A stretch of 28,216 bases of DNA. Source: JAZRPG01 sp045649105. Lineage in GTDB: Bacteria; Bacillota; Clostridia; Oscillospirales; JAAYXM01. The translations under genes and the position numbers were made by a program. The notes under the pieces are model-generated. The model made no database searches and was not told the DNA's origin. It saw nothing but the letters and a program-made list of their open reading frames with translations. The stretch is from assembly GCA_045649105.1 (NCBI GenBank), contig JAZRPG010000029.1, forward strand, positions 1 through 28,216, given 5' to 3'. Below are positions 7,837 through 15,273 of this stretch, in pieces. The stretch's first letter is position 1; each line of letters opens with the position of its first letter.

Positions 7837-10065
7837 TTATTTCAACTCTCCAAACATTGATATTTGTTCCTCAAGCCTTTCGTCCTCAGTAAGCCTTGCG
7901 CCTGCGGCAGGAAGCGTACGCACACGGTATCTTGTGACATCCTTTATGCTTGACTGCTCAACCGGCGTTGCAAATTTTACCTTATACTTCGCCTTAAGAC
8001 TCATCACTGCAACGCCCTGTGTATCACGCGAGCTCTTCGGATTAAGCTGCGCGGTGTGGAATACGAGCGCGCGGTTTTCCGTCGAATACAGGACAAACTG
8101 TGCATCCTCGCTTATCATGAATGCGCTGACAAGCGGGCTCTTTGATGAATAGGCACCCGTGAGCTTCTTTCTGTTCGTCTTTGTCTCGTATGACTTAAGC
8201 TCAACTCTTGCCACCTTTCCGTTTTCAAACACGAACAGGAGATTTCCCGTATAGTCGCCCGGATTGCACATAAATACAACCTGCTCACCATCGTCCATTC
8301 CGAGCTTTGCAGGAAGATAATCGCCGAGTACACTCGCCTTTGTGTCCGCAAAGTCTGAAAGCCGCACCTTATATACCTGACATTTATTCGTGAAGAACAT
8401 AAGCTCTCCGCGGTTTGTCATTTCAAATGTCGAGAGAAGTCCGTCATCCTCTTTAAACTTCTGTTCTCCGCTCATGCGCAATGACAGAGGCGTGATTTTC
8501 TTGAAATAACTCTGTTTAGAGAGGAATACATGGACGGGATAATCCTCAATGCTCTCCGCCTCGTCAAATTCCTCTATCTCATCACTGTATACAATCTGCG
8601 TCTTACGCGGTGTATCGTATTTCTTTATAATCTCCTCGAGAGTTTTTATTATAATGTTTTTAATGCGCGTTTTGCTTGCAAGAATATCTTCAAGGTCCTC
8701 AATATCCCGCTCAAGCTGTTCGGTCTCCGCTACGCGTTTTATTATATATTCCTTATTTATATTCCTGAGCTTAATCTCCGCGACATACTCTGCCTGTATC
8801 TCGTCTATCCCGAATCCTATCATCAGATTCGGGACAACCTCGCTCTCCTCCTCGGTCTCACGGATTATTGCAATAGCGCGGTCAATATCGAGAAGTATTT
8901 TTTTAAGTCCTTTAAGCTTGTGAAGCTTGTCCCTCTTTTTCTCAAGCTCTGCAAAGATGCGGCGCTTTACACACTCTGCTCTCCACGCCGTCCACTCATT
9001 TAATATCTCCCGAACACCAAGCACCATCGGATTTCCGCCGATAAGGATATTAAAGTTACAGGAGTATGAGTCCATAAGCTGGGTAAGCTTAAACAGCTTT
9101 TTCATGAGTTTCTCAGGGTCTGCTCCGCGCTTCGGCTCGATAGCAATCTTCAGACCCTCTTTGTCAGACTCGTCACGCATGTCTGAAATTTCGCGTATTT
9201 TTCCTGCCTTGACAAGCTCACTTACCTTATCGATAATTGCCTCAATCGTTGTAGTATACGGTATCTCAAAAATTTCTATTACATTGTTTTTCTTATCATA
9301 TGTCCAGCGCGCGCGAAGCTTGAACGAGCCGCGGCCCGTCCGATATATCTCTTCCATTGCGCTTTTTTCGTATATAAGCTCTCCGCCAGTGGAGAAATCA
9401 GGTGCCTTGAGCGTCGATGCTATGTCATGCTCAGGATTACGAATAAGCTCAATCGCCGTACGGCACACCTCGGTAATATTAAACCCGCATATGTTTGATG
9501 CCATACCAACGGCAATTCCCGTATTTGCCGAAACGAGAATATTGGGAAACTCGGTCGGCAAAAGCGTCGGCTCGTCAAGCGTATTGTCATAATTCGGTAC
9601 AAAATCAACCGTGTCACGTATGTCACGGAATATCTCGTTACAGATTGCAGAAAGCTTTACCTCAGTATAACGCGATGCGGCATATGCCATATCGCGCGAA
9701 TAAATCTTACCAAAATTTCCTTTTGAGTCTACAAATGGAAAATTCAGCGCCTCATATCCCTTTGCAAGACGCACCATTGTCTCATAAATCGCAGCATCTC
9801 CATGCGGATTCAGCTTCATAGTCTGGCCTACAACATTTGCCGATTTTGTCCTTGCTCCGTTTAAAAGCCCCATCGTATACATGGTATAGAGGAGCTTTCT
9901 GTGTGACGGCTTAAACCCGTCAATCTCCGGAATTGCGCGTGAGATGATGACCGACATGGCATATGGCATGTAGTTTTTCTCAAGTGTTTCCGTAATCTGC
10001 TGTTCAAGCACCTCTGCACTCAGTCCTACTGCGACGTGCTCATCTGTCTTCTTTTTCTTAGCCAT
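7837..10065 (-). CDS. parC: DNA topoisomerase IV subunit A
   Basis: DNA-cleaving subunit of a type IIA topoisomerase that with ParE decatenates daughter chromosomes. The 742-residue protein has the winged-helix breakage domain with catalytic Tyr133 in AASRYTE, the quinolone-region equivalent NPHGDAAIYE at residues 87-96, a coiled-coil and tower section, and a C-terminal beta-pinwheel region. I see no GyrA box (QRRGGKG-like), and the protein is shorter than GyrA, which favours topoisomerase IV over gyrase. The position of the usual quinolone-binding serine is Ala91 here. Start at the ATG ending at 10065, 15 bases after parE, with GAAGGA before it. Confidence 0.9.
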   Translation of the reverse strand: MAKKKKTDEHVAVGLSAEVLEQQITETLEKNYMPYAMSVIISRAIPEIDGFKPSHRKLLYTMYTMGLLNGARTKSANVVGQTMKLNPHGDAAIYETMVRLAKGYEALNFPFVDSKGNFGKIYSRDMAYAASRYTEVKLSAICNEIFRDIRDTVDFVPNYDNTLDEPTLLPTEFPNILVSANTGIAVGMASNICGFNITEVCRTAIELIRNPEHDIASTLKAPDFSTGGELIYEKSAMEEIYRTGRGSFKLRARWTYDKKNNVIEIFEIPYTTTIEAIIDKVSELVKAGKIREISDMRDESDKEGLKIAIEPKRGADPEKLMKKLFKLTQLMDSYSCNFNILIGGNPMVLGVREILNEWTAWRAECVKRRIFAELEKKRDKLHKLKGLKKILLDIDRAIAIIRETEEESEVVPNLMIGFGIDEIQAEYVAEIKLRNINKEYIIKRVAETEQLERDIEDLEDILASKTRIKNIIIKTLEEIIKKYDTPRKTQIVYSDEIEEFDEAESIEDYPVHVFLSKQSYFKKITPLSLRMSGEQKFKEDDGLLSTFEMTNRGELMFFTNKCQVYKVRLSDFADTKASVLGDYLPAKLGMDDGEQVVFMCNPGDYTGNLLFVFENGKVARVELKSYETKTNRKKLTGAYSSKSPLVSAFMISEDAQFVLYSTENRALVFHTAQLNPKSSRDTQGVAVMSLKAKYKVKFATPVEQSSIKDVTRYRVRTLPAAGARLTEDERLEEQISMFGELK

Positions 10066-10080
10066 ATTCCTTCACCACCT

Positions 10081-12075
10081 CTACGACACATCTGCTGCAT
10101 CAAGATATTTCCATCCGTTTTCAGCGATAAACTGCTTTCGCTCCGAAAGATTATCACCGAGCAGCATGTCAAACATCTCAGCAACAGCAGCATCTGCCAT
10201 ATCCGGCACAACCTTTATAAGCCTGCGGCTCTCCGGATTCATCGTTGTCATCCACATCATTTCTGGCTCATTTTCACCGAGACCCTTACTGCGTTGAAGC
10301 GTATGCTTTTTTTCGCCCAGTTTGGCGAGAATGTCGTTTTTATCCTTATCGGAATATGCAAAATATGTCTCATTTCCGCAGGTAATCTCATACAGCGGCG
10401 ACTCTGCAATATAAACATATCCCTCACGGATAAGAGTCGGCATAAGCCTGTAAATCATCGTAAGTATCAGCGTACGAATCTGGAATCCGTCAACATCCGC
10501 ATCCGTGCATATTATAATACGCTTCCAACGAAGACCTGCAAGATCAAATGAAGCAAGGTCTTTGTTCTTTTTGCTCTGCACCTCAACTCCGCAGCCGAGA
10601 ATTTTAATAAGATCGACTATTATATCACTTTTAAAAATCTTATCAAAATCCGCTTTTAAACAGTTGAGGATTTTTCCGCGGACAGGCATTATCGCCTGAA
10701 ACTCCGCGCTTCTTCCCTGCTTACATGCACCTGCTGCAGAATCACCCTCTACTATATACAGCTCACGGCGCTCTATATCCTTTGTGCGGCAATCTATAAA
10801 CTTTGCAATCCTGCTTGTAATATCAAGATTTCCCGAAAGCTTCTTTTTGATATTCAGACGCGCTGTTTCCGCACTTTCTCGGCTTCGCTTATTTACAAGA
10901 ATCTGGTCACATATACGCTGCGCCTCGTCCCGATTCTCAATAAAATAAATCTCAAGCTGTGAGCGGAGGAACTCTGTCATCGACTCCTGAATAAACTTAT
11001 TCGTAACAGACTTCTTCGTCTGGTTTTCATATGAAGTGATTGTTGAAAAGTTATTTGTAACCATAAGGAGACTGTCTGCGACATCTGCAAAGGTCACCTT
11101 GCTTTCATTTTTCTGATATTTCCCGTTCTGCTTTAAAAATGCATCCACTGCAGAAACAAACGCACTTCTGACCGCTTTATCCGGTGCACCGCCATATTCG
11201 AGCCATGATGAGTTATGATAATGCTCTATGCGCGGTGCTGTATTTGTAAAACAGAATGCTGCGGAAAGCCTGACCTTGTACTCCGGCTTATCCTCACGGT
11301 CACGACCCTTGCGCTCAACACTCCAAAAGCGCGGCTCAGTAATCGCCGGCTCATCACCCGCAAGCTCGCGCACATAGTCTACAATACCGTTGTCATACTT
11401 ATACTCCGTAGTAACAAAGCTTCCCCCGCGCTGAGCCCTGAATTTAAACAGCACGCCGGCGTTTACAACCGCCTGACGCTTTAATATATCATGGAAGTAC
11501 TCCTCAGGAATATTTATATCTGTAAAAACATTTATGTCCGGTCGCCAATGAAACTTCGAGCCCGTCTTTTTCCTGTCAGTCGGTTCAGAATGAAGCCCGC
11601 CGACATTCTCTCCACGCTCAAAATGGAGCGTATATTTTTTCCCGTCGCGGTGTACGGTAACATCCATAAACTCTGATGAGTACTGCGTTGCACATGAGCC
11701 AAGTCCGTTAAGCCCGAGTGAGTACTCGTAGTTCGTGCCCTCATTATTCTTATACTTGCCTCCGGCGTACAATTCACAGAAGACAAGCTCCCAGTTATAG
11801 CGCTCTTCTATCGGGTTATAATCGACAGGGCATCCGCGACCGAAATCCTCAACCTCTATCGAATGGTCCTCGTACAGCGTCACAATAATAGTATCTCCGT
11901 ATCCCTCACGCGCTTCATCTATGGAGTTTGAAATTATTTCAAACGCAGAATGCTCACAACCGTCAAGACCGTCCGAACCGAAAATTACGGACGGGCGTTT
12001 TCTGACCCTGTCAGCACCCTTAAGAGAAGAAATGCTCTCGTTATTATATTCGTTACTTTTTATTTTCCCGCTCAA
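10081..12075 (-). CDS. parE: DNA topoisomerase IV subunit B
   Basis: ATPase subunit of the type IIA enzyme whose A subunit is encoded immediately downstream. The 664-residue protein shows the GHKL ATPase motifs in order: EIISNSIDEA with the catalytic Glu and the Mg-binding Asn, EDFGRGCPVD, GLNGLGS, and the QTK loop (YENQTKKSVT). The TOPRIM domain follows with EGDSAAGACKQGR, PVRGKILN and the acidic TDADVDG. The C-terminal SKGLGENEPEMMW segment matches the family. Length suits ParE or the short GyrB type; pairing with a GyrA-box-less partner makes ParE the better name. A consensus promoter lies 43-72 bases upstream of its ATG. Confidence 0.9.
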   Translation of the reverse strand: MSGKIKSNEYNNESISSLKGADRVRKRPSVIFGSDGLDGCEHSAFEIISNSIDEAREGYGDTIIVTLYEDHSIEVEDFGRGCPVDYNPIEERYNWELVFCELYAGGKYKNNEGTNYEYSLGLNGLGSCATQYSSEFMDVTVHRDGKKYTLHFERGENVGGLHSEPTDRKKTGSKFHWRPDINVFTDINIPEEYFHDILKRQAVVNAGVLFKFRAQRGGSFVTTEYKYDNGIVDYVRELAGDEPAITEPRFWSVERKGRDREDKPEYKVRLSAAFCFTNTAPRIEHYHNSSWLEYGGAPDKAVRSAFVSAVDAFLKQNGKYQKNESKVTFADVADSLLMVTNNFSTITSYENQTKKSVTNKFIQESMTEFLRSQLEIYFIENRDEAQRICDQILVNKRSRESAETARLNIKKKLSGNLDITSRIAKFIDCRTKDIERRELYIVEGDSAAGACKQGRSAEFQAIMPVRGKILNCLKADFDKIFKSDIIVDLIKILGCGVEVQSKKNKDLASFDLAGLRWKRIIICTDADVDGFQIRTLILTMIYRLMPTLIREGYVYIAESPLYEITCGNETYFAYSDKDKNDILAKLGEKKHTLQRSKGLGENEPEMMWMTTMNPESRRLIKVVPDMADAAVAEMFDMLLGDNLSERKQFIAENGWKYLDAADVS

Positions 12076-12117
12076 AGCGATACCTCCAAAGGCATTTTTA
12101 ATCCAATTTGCTTCGAT

Positions 12118-12147
12118 ATTATACCATATATTGGGTTAATTTGTCAA
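12118..12147 (-). promoter_or_regulatory. Promoter for parE-parC
   Basis: On the - strand TTGACA (12147-12142) and TATAAT (12123-12118), both perfect hexamers, are separated by 18 bases. Transcription would start near 12111, giving a short leader to the parE ATG at 12075. Confidence 0.85.
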
Positions 12148-12208
12148 CTTTGCACAAAATGTATTTTTATACTTTGAAATAAACTTTTTGGTATACATGC
12201 CGGAATAA

Positions 12209-12236
12209 TTGACAAAAATATAAATATATATAGAGT
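12209..12236 (+). promoter_or_regulatory. Possible promoter for the DUF2508-bofA pair
   Basis: TTGACA at 12209-12214 is followed after 16 bases by TAGAGT (12231-12236), four of six matches to the -10 consensus, in an AT-rich stretch. bofA in Bacillus is under the mother-cell factor sigma-E; I could not place a convincing sigma-E site here, so the control of this pair is open. Confidence 0.4.
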
Positions 12237-12294
12237 GTGAGTGTTTTTGTACGAGATATTCAAAAAAGCAGTTGCAAATTAAGGAGGTTTCAAT

Positions 12295-12627
12295 ATGGAT
12301 AAGGCAATTCAGAAGAAGACAACAACGCAAAACAGATTTCTTAAGATGAATATAGTTTCAAACATTAAGAAATTTATGCGTACAACACTCTATGGCGAAA
12401 AAGTCAAGTTAGATGACGATACACTGGCAAGACGGGAGCTTCTGGAGGATATAGAAGAAACTCTTATGAACCTGCGTTATGCAAGAAGCTGTTTTGAGAA
12501 CGCAAAGGACCCCGAGGTTATCGAAGCATGTGTATATGAAATCAAGTCTGCCGAAACGCGGTACAGTTTCCTCCTCCGAAAGGCGAAGCTTTTAGGTGAA
12601 AAAAGCTCAGAAATTGCAGCCCTTTAA
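12295..12627 (+). CDS. yaaL: DUF2508 (YaaL-like) protein
   Basis: Small protein of unknown function, 110 residues, basic at the N-terminus and without membrane segments. The core RRELLEDIEETLMNLRYARS, then a helix with EVIEACVYEIKSAETRYSFLL and a KAK ending, is the DUF2508 pattern of two to three helices. The AAGGAGG ribosome binding site is 8 bases before the ATG. Its neighbour bofA is the strongest support: yaaL and bofA are adjacent in Bacillus subtilis, where recR precedes them. recR is absent here; parE lies divergently upstream instead. Confidence 0.82.
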   Translation: MDKAIQKKTTTQNRFLKMNIVSNIKKFMRTTLYGEKVKLDDDTLARRELLEDIEETLMNLRYARSCFENAKDPEVIEACVYEIKSAETRYSFLLRKAKLLGEKSSEIAAL

Positions 12628-12657
12628 CTGAACTCATAAAGCAAGGGACGGTTATTT

Positions 12658-12918
12658 ATGACACCAAACCATATCTTATATATTTTCTGTTCACTTGCCG
12701 CCATTATTATTCTTGCATTTTACCTTAAGCCCTTCCGCATTATTTTACATTGGCTTATCAACTCAGGGCTTGGCTTTCTTTCCCTGTTTGCAATAAATTT
12801 TGCCGGAGGTTATATAGGAATAAATATAGGCATTAATGTTATAAACGCCGCCTTTATCGGCATACTCGGTCTGCCCGGCATTTTCACTCTGCTCGCTGTG
12901 CAAAATATATTAGGGTAG
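12658..12918 (+). CDS. bofA: BofA family pro-sigma-K processing regulator
   Basis: Integral membrane inhibitor that holds the SpoIVFB protease inactive in the outer forespore membrane until a forespore signal arrives. The 86-residue length matches BofA. Two to three hydrophobic segments are visible, at about residues 6-22, 31-55 and 60-84, with the family C-terminal pattern NFAGGYIGINIGINVINA followed by GILGLPGIFTLLAV. The ribosome binding site is weak (AAGGGACGG). Many Clostridia carry BofA without a classical SpoIVFA/SpoIVFB checkpoint, so the exact partner cannot be told from this window. Confidence 0.85.
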   Translation: MTPNHILYIFCSLAAIIILAFYLKPFRIILHWLINSGLGFLSLFAINFAGGYIGINIGINVINAAFIGILGLPGIFTLLAVQNILG

Positions 12919-12927
12919 AAAATAAGA

Positions 12928-12949
12928 CGGCGGGTAGTTTTACCCGCCG
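12928..12949 (-). terminator. Hairpin between bofA and the 34-residue peptide gene
   Basis: A 9-bp perfect GC-rich stem (12928-12936 with 12941-12949) has a 4-base loop. On the - strand it is followed by TCTTATTTTCT, so it best serves as terminator of the small - strand gene. On the + strand there is no T tract, so bofA termination here would be weak. Confidence 0.6.
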
Positions 12950-13005
12950 CCTATTGCCGTTTACTTACGCGAAGCCGAATTTCGTTTCCGCGTGCAGATT
13001 TTCAC

Positions 13006-13110
13006 TTAGTGAGAGCAGTTGTTGCCACAGAGGAGCCAGAGGATTATTATTGCAGCAATGATGATAACCCATGTGCAGCAATCGTCAGAAAAATTGTCTC
13101 TACATAACAT
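13006..13110 (-). CDS. 34-residue Cys-rich single-pass membrane peptide
   Basis: A 34-residue open frame starts at the ATG at 13110-13108 and ends with TAA at 13008-13006. A perfect AGGAGG at 13127-13122 lies 11 bases upstream. The peptide begins MLCRDNFSDDCCTW, continues as an unbroken hydrophobic helix of isoleucine, alanine and leucine (about residues 14-28), and ends CGNNCSH. This layout (polar Asp/Cys head, Cys-Cys-Thr-Trp, short membrane helix, Cys/Asn tail) resembles very small membrane proteins I recall as common in Clostridia and often unannotated. Location beside bofA and a spoVAF-type gene suggests a spore role, but this is inference. The function is unknown. Confidence 0.72.
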   Translation of the reverse strand: MLCRDNFSDDCCTWVIIIAAIIILWLLCGNNCSH

Positions 13111-13205
13111 CGTAACCGTTACCTCCTAAAAGTTTTTTCATTCCATACTATTCGATTGCACAAATTTGGTTACAAGTAAAATTTGAAATTTTTTCCAAAA
13201 GGGTA

Positions 13206-13234
13206 TTTACATTTTCTGGAAATTATGTTATGAT
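13206..13234 (+). promoter_or_regulatory. Sigma-A type promoter of small RNA or leader
   Basis: TTTACA (13206-13211) and TATGAT (13229-13234) are separated by exactly 17 bases in an AT-rich stretch. A start near 13241 places the transcript directly before a structured stretch with no open reading frame. Confidence 0.65.
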
Positions 13235-13240
13235 TATTAC

Positions 13241-13343
13241 GATGATTGACGGTAGGTCGCCTTTCGCGGCAGCTGTCCATTCATATCTTTATCCCCACAA
13301 CCCACTTCACTGGCGCCCGGTATTTTACCGGGCGCTCCTTCTT
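13241..13343 (+). ncRNA. Candidate small RNA or attenuated leader of about 100 nt
   Basis: The segment lies between a good promoter (13206-13234) and a terminator hairpin (13313-13335). It contains an imperfect 5' hairpin at 13248-13277 (GACGGU paired with GCUGUC counting G-U pairs, then GUCGC paired with GCGGC, loop CUUUC). A roughly 35-base pyrimidine-rich, predicted unpaired stretch (CATCTTTATCCCCACAACCC-like) runs up to the terminator. There is no coding frame with a ribosome binding site inside. It does not show the signal recognition particle RNA core and I cannot assign it to a known family. It may instead be the leader of the downstream spore genes with the terminator acting as attenuator. 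Confidence 0.45.
13313..13343 (+). terminator. Terminator or attenuator hairpin
   Basis: A 10-bp perfect GC-rich stem (13313-13322 with 13326-13335), loop TTT, is followed by the moderately T-rich TCCTTCTTTG. It lies 68 bases before the BofC-C-like gene. Confidence 0.7.
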
Positions 13344-13410
13344 TGTATTAAAATGTTAATTACAGGAAAGAATATATGTACCTGATGATTTGATTGGAAG
13401 TGGAATTTAG

Positions 13411-13791
13411 ATGAATTCAAAAAAGCGCATTACAATAGTCGCCTGCGGACTTTTTATCATGCTTGGTTTTCTTGTAAACGGTGTATCGATGCTGTATGAG
13501 AACAGGTATACCGCGTCAAAAATACCCGATGTCCGAACCGCTGCGGTATCGGCAAACACCGAAACACACGAGGACCCGGAAGAAGAAATGACCGGGGAGA
13601 AAAGCTATATTATTAAAATTCGCGACGGTGTAGTTGTCGTTTTTGACGCAGATAATATTAATAATCCCATTTTCGTTACCGATATATATGCAAGCACACT
13701 CAGACATTTTGACCGTGAGCTGCTTTCCGAGGGAATAACGGTAAAAGGCGAATATGAGCTCCAGTCAATTATAGAAGACTTCTCAAATTAG
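13411..13791 (+). CDS. Membrane-anchored protein with BofC C-terminal-like domain
   Basis: 126 residues. A signal anchor (about residues 6-28) follows a basic MNSKKR start, then an acidic low-complexity linker (residues 50-62) and a compact domain that starts at SYIIKIRDGVVVVF. The pattern of a strand pair with a central VVVFD, the VTDIYASTLRHFD segment and a C-terminal helix ending IIEDFSN resembles the small BofC-C-type domain found in Bacillota spore proteins. Bacillus BofC is a forespore-exported inhibitor in the sigma-K checkpoint. I recognise this from memory of related clostridial proteins, not from a search. It is followed after 11 bases by the spoVAF-type gene and shares its ribosome binding region, so they form one unit. 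Confidence 0.6.
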   Translation: MNSKKRITIVACGLFIMLGFLVNGVSMLYENRYTASKIPDVRTAAVSANTETHEDPEEEMTGEKSYIIKIRDGVVVVFDADNINNPIFVTDIYASTLRHFDRELLSEGITVKGEYELQSIIEDFSN

Positions 13792-13802
13792 GAGTAAAGT
13801 AT

Positions 13803-15203
13803 ATGAACCTTACATCAAGTATTGATGAAAACTTAAAACTATTATCTGACACACTAAAAACGGAACGCAGCTTTGACATTGTAAGGCGCGATATTACAAT
13901 ATGCAAGAAACGGGCATTTATGATATTTGTCGACGGTTTTATGAAAGACGATGTTTCAGAAAGGATAATGGAGTTCTTTTTTTCTGTTGACAATGATGCT
14001 TTCATGAAAAATGCTCAAACATTTGCGCAAAACTGTGTACCCTATGTCGAAGTGACAACCGAGAAAGATATCGGCATAATTTCATTACAGGTGCTTTCCG
14101 GCTCGCTTATTCTCTGTATAGACGGATTTTCCGAATGCATATCCATCGACCTGCGCACTTACCCTCAGCGGGAGACATCTGAACCTGATAAGGACAAGGT
14201 TTTCCGCGGCTCACACGACGGCTTTGTCGAAATAATGATATTCAATACCGCACTTATGCGACGACGCATACGCGACCCGAACCTCATTGTGCAGTATCAT
14301 CAGGTTGGCTCAAGCTCAAAGACAGATATTGCTGTCTGCTATCTTGACAATAAGGTCGACAAAAAGCTTCTTAATAAGATTACGGAGAAAATAAAAAATG
14401 CAACCGTTGAGTCGCTCTCCATGAATCAGGAAAGCCTTGCTGAAGTGCTTGCTCCAAAGAATTGGTACAACCCTTTCCCTAAATTCAAATACTCCGAGCG
14501 TCCTGATACTGCCGCCGCGCAAATTCTGGAAGGTGATATTGTTATATTCGTTGATAATGCACCGTCTGCTATGATTCTGCCCGCAACTGTATTTGATATA
14601 ATGGAGGAAGCAAACGACTATTATTTCCCTCCGATTACAGGAACATATCTGCGTCTGAGCCGCTTTCTCGTCACATTCCTCACGACTTTTCTTACTCCGA
14701 CATGGGTGCTCCTTTTAAAAAATCCGGAGCTGATACCGAGGTCCCTTGAATTCATACGCGTTGATGAGCCTATAAACATACCGATTTTTCTCCAGCTTCT
14801 TATTCTTGAGGTTGCGATAGATGGGCTTAAGCTTGCGTCGCTGAACACTCCAGGAATGCTGACCACCTCGCTTTCAATGATAGGCGCAATTATTGTCGGT
14901 GACTTTGCTGTTGAGTCCGGCTGGTTTTCAGCCCAGACTTTACTTTACATGGCCCTTGTCGCAATCGCAAACTATGCACAGCCGGGTTTTGAGCTGAGCT
15001 ATGCTCTTAAATTCATGCGCATGCTCCTCATACTTTTCACAGGGCTTTTTAGCATACCCGGATATGTTTTAGGCTTAATTATGATTATTATTATGCTCGT
15101 TTCAAACCGTACAATTTCCGGACATTGCTATCTTTATCCGCTTATCCCCTTTAATTTCCATGACTTTAAGACAAAAGTGTTGCGCATGCGGATAAATAAT
15201 TAA
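13803..15203 (+). CDS. spoVAF: GerA-family spore membrane protein, SpoVAF type
   Basis: 466-residue membrane protein of the GerA A-subunit superfamily, which forms germinant-responsive ion channels in the spore inner membrane. The N-terminal soluble part begins with SFDIVRRDITI and FVDGFMKDDV and contains the conserved LEGDIVIFVDNAPSAMILPA. The C-terminal half holds about five membrane segments, with the characteristic LKLASLNTPGMLTTSLSMIG. The end SGHCYLYPLIPFNF looks closer to SpoVAF than to GerAA/GerKA. AGGAG overlapping the preceding stop serves the ATG. The usual spoVA partners are not in the window, so a stand-alone SpoVAF-like role with the BofC-C-like protein is an inference. Confidence 0.85.
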   Translation: MNLTSSIDENLKLLSDTLKTERSFDIVRRDITICKKRAFMIFVDGFMKDDVSERIMEFFFSVDNDAFMKNAQTFAQNCVPYVEVTTEKDIGIISLQVLSGSLILCIDGFSECISIDLRTYPQRETSEPDKDKVFRGSHDGFVEIMIFNTALMRRRIRDPNLIVQYHQVGSSSKTDIAVCYLDNKVDKKLLNKITEKIKNATVESLSMNQESLAEVLAPKNWYNPFPKFKYSERPDTAAAQILEGDIVIFVDNAPSAMILPATVFDIMEEANDYYFPPITGTYLRLSRFLVTFLTTFLTPTWVLLLKNPELIPRSLEFIRVDEPINIPIFLQLLILEVAIDGLKLASLNTPGMLTTSLSMIGAIIVGDFAVESGWFSAQTLLYMALVAIANYAQPGFELSYALKFMRMLLILFTGLFSIPGYVLGLIMIIIMLVSNRTISGHCYLYPLIPFNFHDFKTKVLRMRINN

Positions 15204-15232
15204 GTGACATTTGAGTAAAGTTGTTGTATAAT
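15204..15232 (+). promoter_or_regulatory. Promoter for the DUF3842 gene
   Basis: GTGACA (15204-15209, five of six to the -35 consensus) and a perfect TATAAT (15227-15232) are separated by 17 bases. They begin immediately after the spoVAF stop codon. No terminator separates spoVAF from this promoter, so readthrough is also possible. Confidence 0.8.
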
Positions 15233-15273
15233 AATTAAAAACAACTTGCGGTATTGCGGATTGGGGATATAGT

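Noticed and set aside
8530..9592. Long + strand frames inside parC
   Set aside because: They are antisense shadows of the parC coding sequence, with no ribosome binding site or domain-like pattern.
12136..12330. 64-codon - strand frame upstream of DUF2508
   Set aside because: It overlaps the parE promoter and the DUF2508 start and has no conserved-looking product.
12960..13000. Possible second terminator or attachment site in the bofA downstream region
   Set aside because: The ACGCG/CGCGT stem at about 12966-12992 is imperfect, has no T tract, and no repeats suggest an attachment site.
13241..13343. Idea that this is the small signal recognition particle RNA (4.5S/scRNA)
   Set aside because: The conserved GGAAG-like tetraloop core and symmetrical internal loops of SRP RNA are absent.
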